A stretch of 28,900 bases of DNA from Liolophura sinensis (Eukaryota; Mollusca; Polyplacophora; Chitonida; Chitonidae), in contig NW_027018421.1 in NCBI RefSeq assembly GCF_032854445.1, positions 1 to 28,900 of the forward strand. Reading direction: 5' to 3'. The notes under the pieces were generated by a model that saw only the letters and a program-made list of their open reading frames with translations, had not been told where the DNA came from and did not search any database. Of the stretch, positions 1 to 8,251 are shown piece by piece (within the stretch, counting starts at the first letter, position 1; every line of letters begins with the position of its first letter). The translations under genes were made by a program, and so were the position numbers.

Positions 1-71
1 TGGTCATTACTATATTCAACTTTTCATTATAAGTTATGTGCCCTTCGGTAGCCCAGACGACGTCAAATCTT

Positions 72-84
72 TGGGCAAAGCCCA
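72..84. repeat. Small inverted repeat TGGGC-AAA-GCCCA
   Basis: Perfect 5-bp arms around a 3-base loop, shown here in monomer 1 and present in nearly every copy. The loop is AAA in types A, F, H, J and L, and CAA in B, C, D, E, G, I and K, so the main diagnostic change falls in the loop. Losses such as TGGGCAAGCC (monomers 19 and 46) and TTTGGCCAAG (monomer 15) shorten the loop or the arm. Short enough to arise by chance; any function is unknown. Confidence 0.6.
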
Positions 85-101
85 TTTAACTCACCCAGCA
101 G

Positions 102-127
102 TTGTCTTACTTCTAAGTCGAAGACAA
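102..127. repeat. Imperfect stem-loop in each monomer
   Basis: In monomer 1, TTGTCTT (102-108) pairs with AAGACAA (121-127). ACTT (109-112) pairs with AAGT (115-118) around a CT loop, with CG (119-120) bulged on one side. That is 11 paired positions in 26 bases. In AAATG types the outer arm is one base pair shorter (TGTCTT with AAGACA). In monomer 16 a lost A extends the outer arm to nine pairs. It could form a hairpin in single-stranded DNA or RNA. Pairing is read from sequence only. Confidence 0.65.
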
Positions 128-142
128 ACTCAATGTCTTTAT

Positions 143-152
143 CTACATGTAG
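143..152. repeat. Perfect 10-bp palindrome CTACATGTAG
   Basis: Self-complementary over 10 bases in monomer 1 and unchanged in nearly all copies. The exceptions are monomer 11, where the four central bases are lost, and monomer 46, where one base is inserted. It lies 15 bp downstream of the stem-loop and 22 bp upstream of the A-tract. Confidence 0.8.
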
Positions 153-169
153 AAAAACCACACCATTTG

Positions 170-182
170 TATATAAAAAAAA
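170..182 (+). promoter_or_regulatory. TATA-box-like sequence running into an A-tract
   Basis: TATATAAA at 170-177 matches the TATA-box consensus and runs into eight As (175-182). It recurs in every monomer. Type D has CTATAAAA instead, also TATA-like. The A-tract varies from 8 to 10 between copies, as expected of slippage. No initiator or downstream element can be assigned, and AT-rich DNA yields such matches easily, so promoter function is speculative. Confidence 0.25.
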
Positions 183-475
183 CACAAGGTACTTGATACA
201 GTCCGCTGTAAAAAGTACAATTGAACACTGACCCACATCAATAAGGTGCCAAAAGATGCGCAATTGGGCCAGGCATCTCCAGCTGTTGAAAAATTGCAAA
301 TTTCCTTGGTTTCCATGGAGTAAGAGCCGTTGCTGGGCACGCGATCTTGACATCAATGATTATTCATTTGTGGCTACAGCCAAAAGTATTGGTCGGAGAG
401 CAACGCGGTTTGCAGCATTCGATTTCTCGTCAAAAAATACGTCGGATTAGCCTCTTACCAGCAGCATTGGAACAG

Positions 476-509
476 TTTTTCCACTTTTGGATTTTTGCCT
501 GGTCTTTTT
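476..509 (+). repeat. T-tract block at the 3' part of the monomer
   Basis: Four runs of four or five Ts (476-480, 485-488, 492-496, 505-509) fall within 34 bp in monomer 1. This block carries most of the type-specific 3' endings (GCCTGGTC, GCCTGGTATT, ACCTGGTC, CCCATGTC, and TTGAATTT). Spaced T-tracts can curve DNA, but the spacing here (about 8, 8 and 13 bp between centres) is irregular, so curvature is only a possibility. Confidence 0.45.
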
Positions 510-550
510 GCTAATTGAAATCGGCTACATTAACTATGTACAATCGCGAC

Positions 551-1101
551 TGGTCATTACTATATTCAACTTTTCATTATAAGTTATGTGCCCTTCGGTA
601 GCCCAGACGATGTCAAATCTTTGGGCCAAGCCCATTTAACTCACCCAGCAAATGTCTTACTTCTAAGTCGAAGACAAACTCAATGTCTTTATCTACATGT
701 AGAAAAACCACACCATTTGTATATAAAAAAAAACACAAGGTACATGATAAAGTCTGCTGTAAAAAGTACAATTGAACACTGACCCACATCAATAAGGTGC
801 CAAAAGATGCGCAATTGGGCCAGGCATCTCCAGCTGTTGAAAAATTGCAAATTTCCTTGGTTTCCATGGAGTAAGAGCCGTTGCTGGGCACGTGATCTTG
901 ACATCAATGATTATTCATTTGTGGCTACAGCCAAAAGTATTGGTCGGAGAGCAACGCGGTTTGCACCATTCGATTTCTCGTCAAAAAATACGTCGGATTA
1001 GCCTCTTACCAGCAGCATTGGAACAGTTTTTCCACTTTTGGATTTTTGCCTGGTATTTTTTCTAATTGAAATCGGCTACATTAACTATGTACAATCGCGA
1101 C
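551..1101 (+). repeat. Monomer 2, type B
   Basis: Type B bases: GCCAAG, AAATG, A-tract of 9, ACATGATAAAGTCTG, CACGTGATC, GCACC, and 3' end GCCTGGTATTTTTTC. B follows J at most other places. Here it follows A, so the order upstream of unit 1 already differs. Confidence 0.95.
889..894. other. Type-dependent CACGTG palindrome
   Basis: In monomer 2 the site reads CACGTG, the core of the E-box/G-box class bound by bHLH and bZIP proteins. The site is CACGCG in types A, C, K and most G, and CACGTA in E. It is CACGTG in B, D, F, H, H', I, J and L. Binding is not shown by the sequence. It is listed because one position switches a palindrome on or off by monomer type. Confidence 0.5.
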
Positions 1102-1650
1102 TGGTCATTACTATATTCAACTTTTCATTATAAGTTATGTGCCCTTCGGTAGCCCAGACGACGTCAAATCTTTGGGCCAAGCCCATTTAACTCACCCAGC
1201 AAATGTCTTACTTCTAAGTCGAAGACAAACTCAATGTCTTTATCTACATGTAGAAAAACCACACCATTTGTATATAAAAAAAACACAAGGTACTTGATAC
1301 AGTCCGCTGTAAAAAGTACAATTGAACACTGACCCACATCAATAAGGTGCCAAAAGATGCGCAATTGGGCCAGGCATCTCCAGCTGTTGAAAAATTGCAA
1401 ATTTCCTTGGTTTCCATGGAGTAAGAGCCGTTGCTGGGCACGCGATCTTGACATCAATGATTATTCATTTCTGGCTACAGCCAAAAGTATTGGTCGGAGA
1501 GCAACGCGTTTGCACCATTCAATTTCTCGTCAAAAAATACGTCGGATTAGCCTCTTACCAGCAGCATTGGAACAGTTTTTCTACTTTTGGATTTTTACCT
1601 GGTCTTTTTTCTAATTGAAATCGGCTACATTAACTATGTACAATCGCGAC
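1102..1650 (+). repeat. Monomer 3, type C
   Basis: Type C bases: GCCAAG, AAATG, CGCG, a shared one-base loss giving GCAACGCGTTTGC, CATTCAATTTC, and 3' end TCTAC...ACCTGGTCTTTTTTC. It also has a private TTTCTGGCT. The lost base creates ACGCGT at 1504-1509, seen only in type C (monomers 3, 38, 41). Confidence 0.95.
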
Positions 1651-2200
1651 TGGTCATTACTATATTCAACTTTTCATTATAAGTTATGTGCCCTTCGGTA
1701 GCCCAGACGACGTCAAATCTTTGGGCAAAGCCCATTTAACTCACCCAGCAGTTGTCTTACTTCTAAGTCGAAGACAAACTCAATGTCTTTATCTACATGT
1801 AGAAAAACCACACCATTTGTATATAAAAAAAACACAAGGTACTTGATACAGTCCGCTGTAAAAAGTACAATTGAACACTGACCCACATCAATAAGGTGCC
1901 AAAAGATGCGCAATTGGGCCAGGCATCTCCAGCTGTTGAAAAATTGCAAATTTCCTTGGTTTCCATGGAGTAAGAGCCGTTGCTGGGCACGCGATCTTGA
2001 CATCAATGATTATTCATTTGTGGCTACAGCCAAAAGTATTGGTCGGAGAGCAACGCGGTTTGCAGCATTCGATTTCTCGTCAAAAAATACGTCGGATTAG
2101 CCTCTTACCAGCAGCATTGGAACAGTTTTTCCACTTTTGGATTTTTGCCTGGTCTTTTTGCTAATTGAAATCGGCTACATTAACTATGTACAATCGCGAC
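1651..2200 (+). repeat. Monomer 4, type A
   Basis: Carries AGTTG, CGCG and GCAGC. First monomer of the 13-mer unit 1, followed by D as is usual for A in this window. Confidence 0.95.
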
Positions 2201-2751
2201 TGGTCATTACTATATTCAACTTTTCATTATAAGTTATGTGCCCTTCGGTAGCCCAGACGACGTCAAATCTTTGGGCCAAGCCCATTCAACTCACCCAGCA
2301 AATGTCTTACTTCTAAGTCGAAGACAAACTCAATGTCTTTATCTACATGTAGAAAAACCACACCATTTGTCTATAAAAAAAAACACAAGGTACTTGATAC
2401 AGTCCGCTGTAAAAAGTACAATTTAACACTGACCCACATCAATAAGGTGCCAAAAGATGCGCAATTGGGCCAGGCATCTCCAGCTGTTGACAAATTGCAA
2501 ATTTCCTTGGTTTCCATGGAGTAAGAGCCGTTGCTGGGCACGTGATCTTGACATCAATGATTATTCATTTGTGGCTACAGCCAAAAGTATTGGTCGGAGA
2601 GCAACGCGGTTTGCACCATTCGATTTCTCGTCAAAAAATACGTCGGATTAGCCTCTTACCAGCAGCATTGGAACAGTTTTTCCACTTTTGGATTTTTCCC
2701 ATGTCTTTTTGCTAATTGAAATCGGCTACATTAACTATGTACAATCGCGAC
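2201..2751 (+). repeat. Monomer 5, type D
   Basis: Type D bases: CATTCAAC, TTGTCTATA instead of TTGTATATA, CAATTTAAC, TTGACAAATTG, CGTG, GCACC, and the distinctive 3' end TTTTTCCCATGTCTTTTTG. Its A-tract is 9 long, where the other D copies have 8. Confidence 0.95.
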
Positions 2752-3301
2752 TGGTCATTACTATATTCAACTTTTCATTATAAGTTATGTGCCCTTCGGT
2801 AGCCCAGACGACGTCAAATCTTTGGGCCAAGCCCATTTAACTCACCCAGCAAATGTCTTACTTCTAAGTCGAAGACAAACTCAATGTCTTTATCTACATG
2901 TAGAAAAACCACACCATTTGTATATAAAAAAAACACAAGGTACTTGATACAGTCCCCTGTAAAAAGTACATTTGAACACTGACCCACATCAACAAGGTGC
3001 CAAAAGATGCGCAATTGGGCCAGGCATCTCCAGCTGTTGAAAAATTGCAAATTTCCTTGGTTTCCATGGAGTAAGAGCCGTTGCTGGGCACGTAATCTTG
3101 ACATCAATAATTATTCATTTGTGGCTACAGCCAAAATTATTGGTCGGAGAGCAACGCGGTTTGCATCATTCGATTTCTCGTCAAAAAATACGTCGGATTA
3201 GCCTCTTACCAGCAGCATTGGAACAGTTTTTCCACTTTTGGATTTTTGCCTGGTATTTTTTCTAATTGAAATCGGCTACATTAACTATGTACAATCGCGA
3301 C
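2752..3301 (+). repeat. Monomer 6, type E
   Basis: Type E bases: CAGTCCCCTG, CAACAAGG, CACGTAATC, CAATAATT, AAAATTATT, GCATCATTCG, and 3' end GCCTGGTATTTTTTC. A private ACATTTGAAC replaces ACAATTGAAC. Confidence 0.95.
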
Positions 3302-3851
3302 TGGTCATTACTATATTCAACTTTTCATTATAAGTTATGTGCCCTTCGGTAGCCCAGACGACGTCAAATCTTTGGGCAAAGCCCATTTAACTCACCCAGC
3401 AAATGTCTTACTTCTAAGTCGAAGACAAACTCAATGTCTTTATCTACATGTAGAAAAACCACACCATTTGTATATAAAAAAAACACAAGGTACTTGATAC
3501 AGTCCGCTGTAAAAAGTACAATTGAACACTGACCCACATCAATAAGGTGCCAAAAGATGCGCAATTGGGCCAGGCATCCCCAGCTGTTGAAAAATTGCAA
3601 ATTTCCTTGGTTTCCATGGAGTAAGAGCCGTTGCTGGGCACGCGATCTTGACATCAATGATTATTCATTTGTGGCTACAGCCAAAAGTATTGGTCGGAGA
3701 GCAACGCGGTTTGCACCATTCGATTTCTCGTCAAAAAATACGTCGGATTAGCCTCTTACCAGCAGCATTGGAACAGTTTTTCTACTTTTGGATTTTTACC
3801 TGGTCTTTTTGCTAATTGAAATCGGCTACATTAACTATGTACAATCGCGAC
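3302..3851 (+). repeat. Monomer 7, chimera F/G
   Basis: The 5' part has the F-type combination GCAAAG plus AAATG. From 3507 onward it is G type: GTCCGCTG, CATCCCC, CGCG, and 3' end TCTAC...ACCTGGTCTTTTTG. The switch lies between 3378 and 3507. It replaces the F-G pair found at 10451-11550 with one monomer, as expected from a one-monomer deletion by unequal exchange. Confidence 0.85.
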
Positions 3852-4401
3852 TGGTCATTACTATATTCAACTTTTCATTATAAGTTATGTGCCCTTCGGT
3901 AGCCCAGACGACGTCAAATCTTTGGGCAAAGCCCATTTAACTCACCCAGCAGTTGTCTTACTTCTAAGTCGAAGACAAACTCAATGTCTTTATCTACATG
4001 TAGAAAAACCACACCATTTGTATATAAAAAAAACACAAGGTACTTGATACAGTCCGCTGTAAAAAGTACAATTGAACACTGACCCACATCAATAAGGTGC
4101 CAAAAGATGCGCAATTGGGCCAGGCATCTCCAGCTGTTGAAAAATTGCAAATTTCCTTGGTTTCCATGGAGTAAGAGCCGTTGCTGGGCACGTGATCTTG
4201 ACATCAATGATTATTCATTTGTGGCTACAGCCAAAAGTATTGGTCGGAGAGCAACGCGGTTTGCACCATTCGATTTCTCGTCAAAAAATACGTTGGATTA
4301 GCCTCTTACCAGCAGCATTGGAACAGTTTTTCTACTTTTGGATTTTTACCTGGTCTTTTTGCTAATTGAAATCGGCTACATTAACTATGTACAATCGCGA
4401 C
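3852..4401 (+). repeat. Monomer 8, type H
   Basis: Type H bases: GCAAAG, AGTTG, GTCCGCTG, CGTG, GCACC, TACGTTGG, and 3' end TCTAC...ACCTGGTCTTTTTG. Nearly identical to monomer 22. Confidence 0.95.
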
Positions 4402-4951
4402 TGGTCATTACTATATTCAACTTTTCATTATAAGTTATGTGCCCTTCGGTAGCCCAGACGACGTCAAATCTTTGGGCCAAGCCCATTTAACTCACCCAGC
4501 AAATATCTTACTTCTAAGTCGAAGACAAACTCAATGTCTTTATCTACATGTAGAAAAACCACACCATTTGTATATAAAAAAAACACAAGGTACTTGATAC
4601 AGTCCGCTGTAAAAAGTACAATTGAACACTGACCCACATCAATAAGGTGCCAAAAGATGCGCAATTGGGCCAGGCATCCCCAGCTGTTGAAAAATTGCAA
4701 ATTTCCTTGGTTTCCATGGAGTAAGAGCCGTTGCTGGGCACGTGATCTTGACATCAATGATTATTCATTTGTGGCTACAGCCAAAAGTATTGGTCGGAGA
4801 GCAACGCGGTTTGCACCATTCGATTTCTCGTCAAAAAATATGTCGGATTAGCCTCTTACCAGCAGCATTGGAACAGTTTTTCTACTTTTGGATTTTTACC
4901 TGGTCTTTTTGCTAATTGAAATCGGCTACATTAACTATGTACAATCGCGAC
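4402..4951 (+). repeat. Monomer 9, type I
   Basis: Type I bases: AAATATCTT, CATCCCC, CGTG, AATATGTCGG, and 3' end ACCTGGTCTTTTTG. It appears identical to monomer 23, 7699 bp downstream. Confidence 0.95.
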
Positions 4952-5500
4952 TGGTCATTACTATATCCAACTTTTCATTATAAGTTATGTGCCCTTCGGT
5001 AGCCCAGACGACGTCAAATCTTTGGGCAAAGCCCATTTAACTCACCCAGCAGTTGTCTTACTTCTAAGTCGAAGACAAACTCAATGTCTTTATCTACATG
5101 TAGAAAAACCACACCATTTGTATATAAAAAAAACACAAGGTACATGATACAGTCTGCTGTAAAAAGTACAATTGAACACTGACCCACATCAATAAGGTGC
5201 CAAAAGATGCACAATTGGGCCAGGCATCTCCAGCTGTTGAAAAATTGCAAATTTCCTTGGTTTCCATGGAGTAAGAGCCGTTGCTGGGCACGTGATCTTG
5301 ACATCAATAATTATTCATTTGTGGCTACAGCCAAAAGTATTGGTCGGAGAGCAACGCGGTTTGCACCATTCGATTTCTCGTCAAAAATACGTCGGATTAG
5401 CCTCTTACCAGCAGCATTGGAACAGTTTTTCCACTTTTGGATTTTTGCCTGGTCTTTTTGCTAATTGAAATCGGCTACATTAACTATGTACAATCGCGAC
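4952..5500 (+). repeat. Monomer 10, type J
   Basis: Type J bases: TATATCCAAC near the start, GCAAAG, AGTTG, ACATGATACAGTCTG, GATGCACAATT, CGTG with CAATAATT, a five-A TCAAAAATACG, and 3' end GCCTGGTCTTTTTG. Same pattern as monomer 24. Confidence 0.95.
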
Positions 5501-6048
5501 TGGTCATTACTATATTCAACTTTTCATTATAAGTTATGTGCCCTTCGGTAGCCCAGACGACGTCAAATCTTTGGGCCAAGCCCATTTAACTCACCCAGCA
5601 AATGTCTTACTTCTAAGTCGAAGACAAACTCAATGTCTTTATCTATAGAAAAACCACACCATTTGTATATAAAAAAAAACACAAGGTACATGATAAAGTC
5701 TGCTGTAAAAAGTACAATTGAACACTGACCCACATCAATAAGGTGCCAAAAGATGCGCAATTGGGCCAGGCATCTCCAGCTGTTGAAAAATTGCAAATTT
5801 CCTTGGTTTCCATGGAGTAAGAGCCGTTGCTGGGCACGTGATCTTGATATCAATGATTATTCATTTGTGGCTACAGCCAAAAGTATTGGTCGGAGAGCAA
5901 CGCGGTTTGCACCATTTCGATTTCTCGTCAAAAAATACGTCGGATTAGCCTCTTACCAGCAGCATTGGAACAGTTTTTCCACTTTTGGATTTTTGCCTGG
6001 TATTTTTTCTAATTGAAATCGGCTACATTAACTATGTACAATCGCGAC
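5501..6048 (+). repeat. Monomer 11, type B with 4-bp deletion
   Basis: B-type bases throughout (A9, ACATGATAAAGTCTG, 3' end GCCTGGTATTTTTTC). Four bases are lost from the centre of the CTACATGTAG palindrome, leaving TCTATAG at about 5642-5648. It also has an extra T in CACCATTTCG and a private TTGATATCAATG. Confidence 0.93.
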
Positions 6049-6599
6049 TGGTCATTACTATATTCAACTTTTCATTATAAGTTATGTGCCCTTCGGTAGC
6101 CCAGACGACGTCAAATCTTTGGGCCAAGCCCATTTAACTCACCCAGCAAATGTCTTACTTCTAAGTCGAAGACAAACTCAATGTCTTTATCTACATGTAG
6201 AAAAACCACACCATTTGTATATAAAAAAAACACAAGGTACTTGATACAGTCCGCTGTAAAAAGTACAATTGAACACTGACCCACATCAGTAAGGTGCCAA
6301 AAGATGCGCAATTGGGCCAGGCATCTCCAGCTGTTGAAAAATTGCAAATTTCCTTGGTTTCCATGGAGTAAGAGCCGTTGCTGGGCACGCGATCTTGACA
6401 TCAATGATTATTCATTTGTGGCTACAGCCAAAAGTATTGGTCGGAGAGCAACGCGGTTTGCACCATTTCGATTTCTCGTCAAAAAATACGTCGGATTAGC
6501 CTCTTACCAGCAGCATTGGAACAGTTTTTCTACTTTTGGATTTGTACCTGGTCTTTTTGCTAATTGAAATCGGCTACATTAACTATGTACAATCGCGAC
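6049..6599 (+). repeat. Monomer 12, type K
   Basis: Type K bases: GCCAAG, AAATG, GTCCGCTG, CGCG, GCACC, and 3' end TCTAC with GGATTTGTACCTGG. Extra T in CACCATTTCG, as in monomer 11. Private CAGTAAGG. Confidence 0.92.
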
Positions 6600-7151
6600 T
6601 GGTCATTACTATATTCAACTTTTCATTATAGTTATGTGCCCTTCGGTAGCCCAGACGGACGTCAAATCTTTGGGCAAAGCCCATTTAACTCACCCAGCAG
6701 TTGTCTTACTTCTAAGTCGAAGACAAACTCAATGTCTTTATCTACATGTAGAAAAACCACACCATTTGTATATAAAAAAAACACAAGGTACTTGATACAG
6801 TCCGTTGTAAAAATTACAATTTAACACTGACCCACATCAATAAGGTGCCAAAAGATGCGCAATTGGGCCAGGCATCTCCAGCTGTTGAAAAATTGCAAAT
6901 TTCCTTGGTTTTCCATGGAGTAAGAGCCGTTGCTGGGCACGTGATCTTGACATCAATGATTATTCATTTGTGGCTTACAGCCAAAAGTATTGGTCGGAGA
7001 GCAACGCGGTTTGCACCATTCGATTTCTCGTCAAAAAATACGTCGGATTAGCCTCTTACCAGCAGCATTGGAACAGTTTTTCCACTTTTGAATTTTTGCC
7101 TGGTATTTTTTCTAATTGAAATCGGCTACATTAACTATGTACAATCGCGAC
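6600..7151 (+). repeat. Monomer 13, type L
   Basis: Type L resembles F (GTCCGTTG, AAATTACAATTTAAC, CGTG, 3' end TTGAATTTTTGCCTGGTATTTTTTC) but has AGTTG instead of AAATG. Four private one-base indels occur: CATTATAGTT, GACGGACG, GGTTTTCC and GGCTTACAG. Confidence 0.92.
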
Positions 7152-7701
7152 TGGTCATTAGTATATTCAACTTTTCATTATAAGTTATGTGCCCTTCGGT
7201 AGCCAGACGACGTCAAATCTTTGGGCCAAGCCCATTTAACTCACCCAGCAAATGTCTTACTTCTAAGTCGAAGACAAACTCAATGTCTTTATCTACATGT
7301 AGAAAAACCACACCATTTGTATATAAAAAAAACACAAGGTACTTGATACAGTCCGCTGTAAAAAGTACAATTGAACACTGACCCACATCAATAAGGTGCC
7401 AAAAGATGCGCAATTGGGCCAGGCATCCCCAGCTGTTGAAAAATTGCAAATTTCCTTGGTTTCCATGGAGTAAGAGCCGTTGCTGGGCACGCGATCTTGA
7501 CATCAATGATTATTCATTTGTGGCTACAGCCAAAAGTATTGGTCGGAGAGCAACGCGGTTTGCACCATTCGATTTCTCGTCAAAAAATACGTCGGATTAG
7601 CCTCTTACCAGCAGCATTGGAACAGTTTTTTCCACTTTTGAATTTTTGCCTGGTATTTTTTCTAATTGAAATCGGCTACATTAACTATGTACAATCGCGA
7701 C
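7152..7701 (+). repeat. Monomer 14, chimera G/L (extra copy)
   Basis: Starts with ATTAGTATATT, a mark of monomers that follow L-like ends, and is G type (AAATG, CATCCCC, CGCG) to at least 7492. From 7633 it has the L/F 3' end TTGAATTTTTGCCTGGTATT. It precedes a normal G with the same ATTAGTATATT start. L-G has thus become L-G/L-G, a one-monomer duplication. One base is missing in GTAGCCAGACG and one T is extra at about 7626-7631. Confidence 0.85.
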
Positions 7702-8251
7702 TGGTCATTAGTATATTCAACTTTTCATTATAAGTTATGTGCCCTTCGGTAGCCCAGACGACGTCAAATCTTTGGCCAAGCCCATTTAACTCACCCAGCA
7801 AATGTCTTACTTCTAAGTCGAAGACAAACTCAATGTCTTTATCTACATGTAGAAAAAACCACACCATTTGTATATAAAAAAAACACAAGGTACTTGATAC
7901 AGTCCGCTGTAAAAAGTACAATTGAACACTGACCCACATCAATAAAGGTGCCAAAAGATGCGCAATTGGGCCAGGCATCCCCAGCTGTTGAAAAATTGCA
8001 AATTTCCTTGGTTCCATGGAGTAAGAGCCGTTGCTGGGCACGCGATCTTGACATCAATGATTATTCATTTGTGGCTACAGCCAAAAGTATTGGTCGGAGA
8101 GCAACGCGGTTTGCACCATTCGATTTCTCGTCAAAAAATACGTCGGATTAGCCTCTTACCAGCAGCATTGGAACAGTTTTTCTACTTTTGGATTTTTACC
8201 TGGTCTTTTTGCTAATTGAAATCGGCTACATTAACTATGTACAATCGCGAC
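7702..8251 (+). repeat. Monomer 15, type G
   Basis: ATTAGTATATT start, AAATG, CATCCCC, CGCG, 3' end ACCTGGTCTTTTTG. One-base indels: TTTGGCCAAG, GAAAAAACC (shared with monomer 28), AATAAAGG and GGTTCCATGG. Confidence 0.92.

Larger units (their letters stand above)
1..550 (+). repeat. Monomer 1, type A
   Basis: Type A bases: GCAAAG at the first small hairpin, AGTTG before the stem-loop, CGCG in GCACGCGATC, GCAGCATTCG, and the 3' end TTTTTGCCTGGTCTTTTTG. Used here as the reference for monomer coordinates. It appears identical to monomer 4. Confidence 0.95.

Noticed and set aside
71-271. Ancient internal duplication within the monomer (TTGGGCCA at 71 in some types and at 264)
   Set aside because: The shared word is about 10 bp and the distance (193 bp) is not matched by other shared words (115 and 131 bp), so chance is the simpler explanation.
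63-356. 97-codon frame on the minus strand, repeated in most monomers
   Set aside because: It recurs because the DNA repeats. It is disrupted in copies where the A-tract is 9 or 10 long, varies at many amino-acid changing sites, and shows no domain I recognise.
413-423. Possible RNA polymerase III B box around GCATTCGATTTC
   Set aside because: Only the TTCGA core fits GGTTCGANTCC, and the nearest A-box-like sequence (around TTGGTCGGAGAG) is a poor match and too close. No tRNA or SINE is supported.
588-782. 64-codon plus-strand frame in the first half of some monomers (about 62 to 64 codons)
   Set aside because: It starts at an in-frame ATG only in a subset of copies, depends on A-tract length, and ends at a stop before the second half. 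No family resemblance that I can name.
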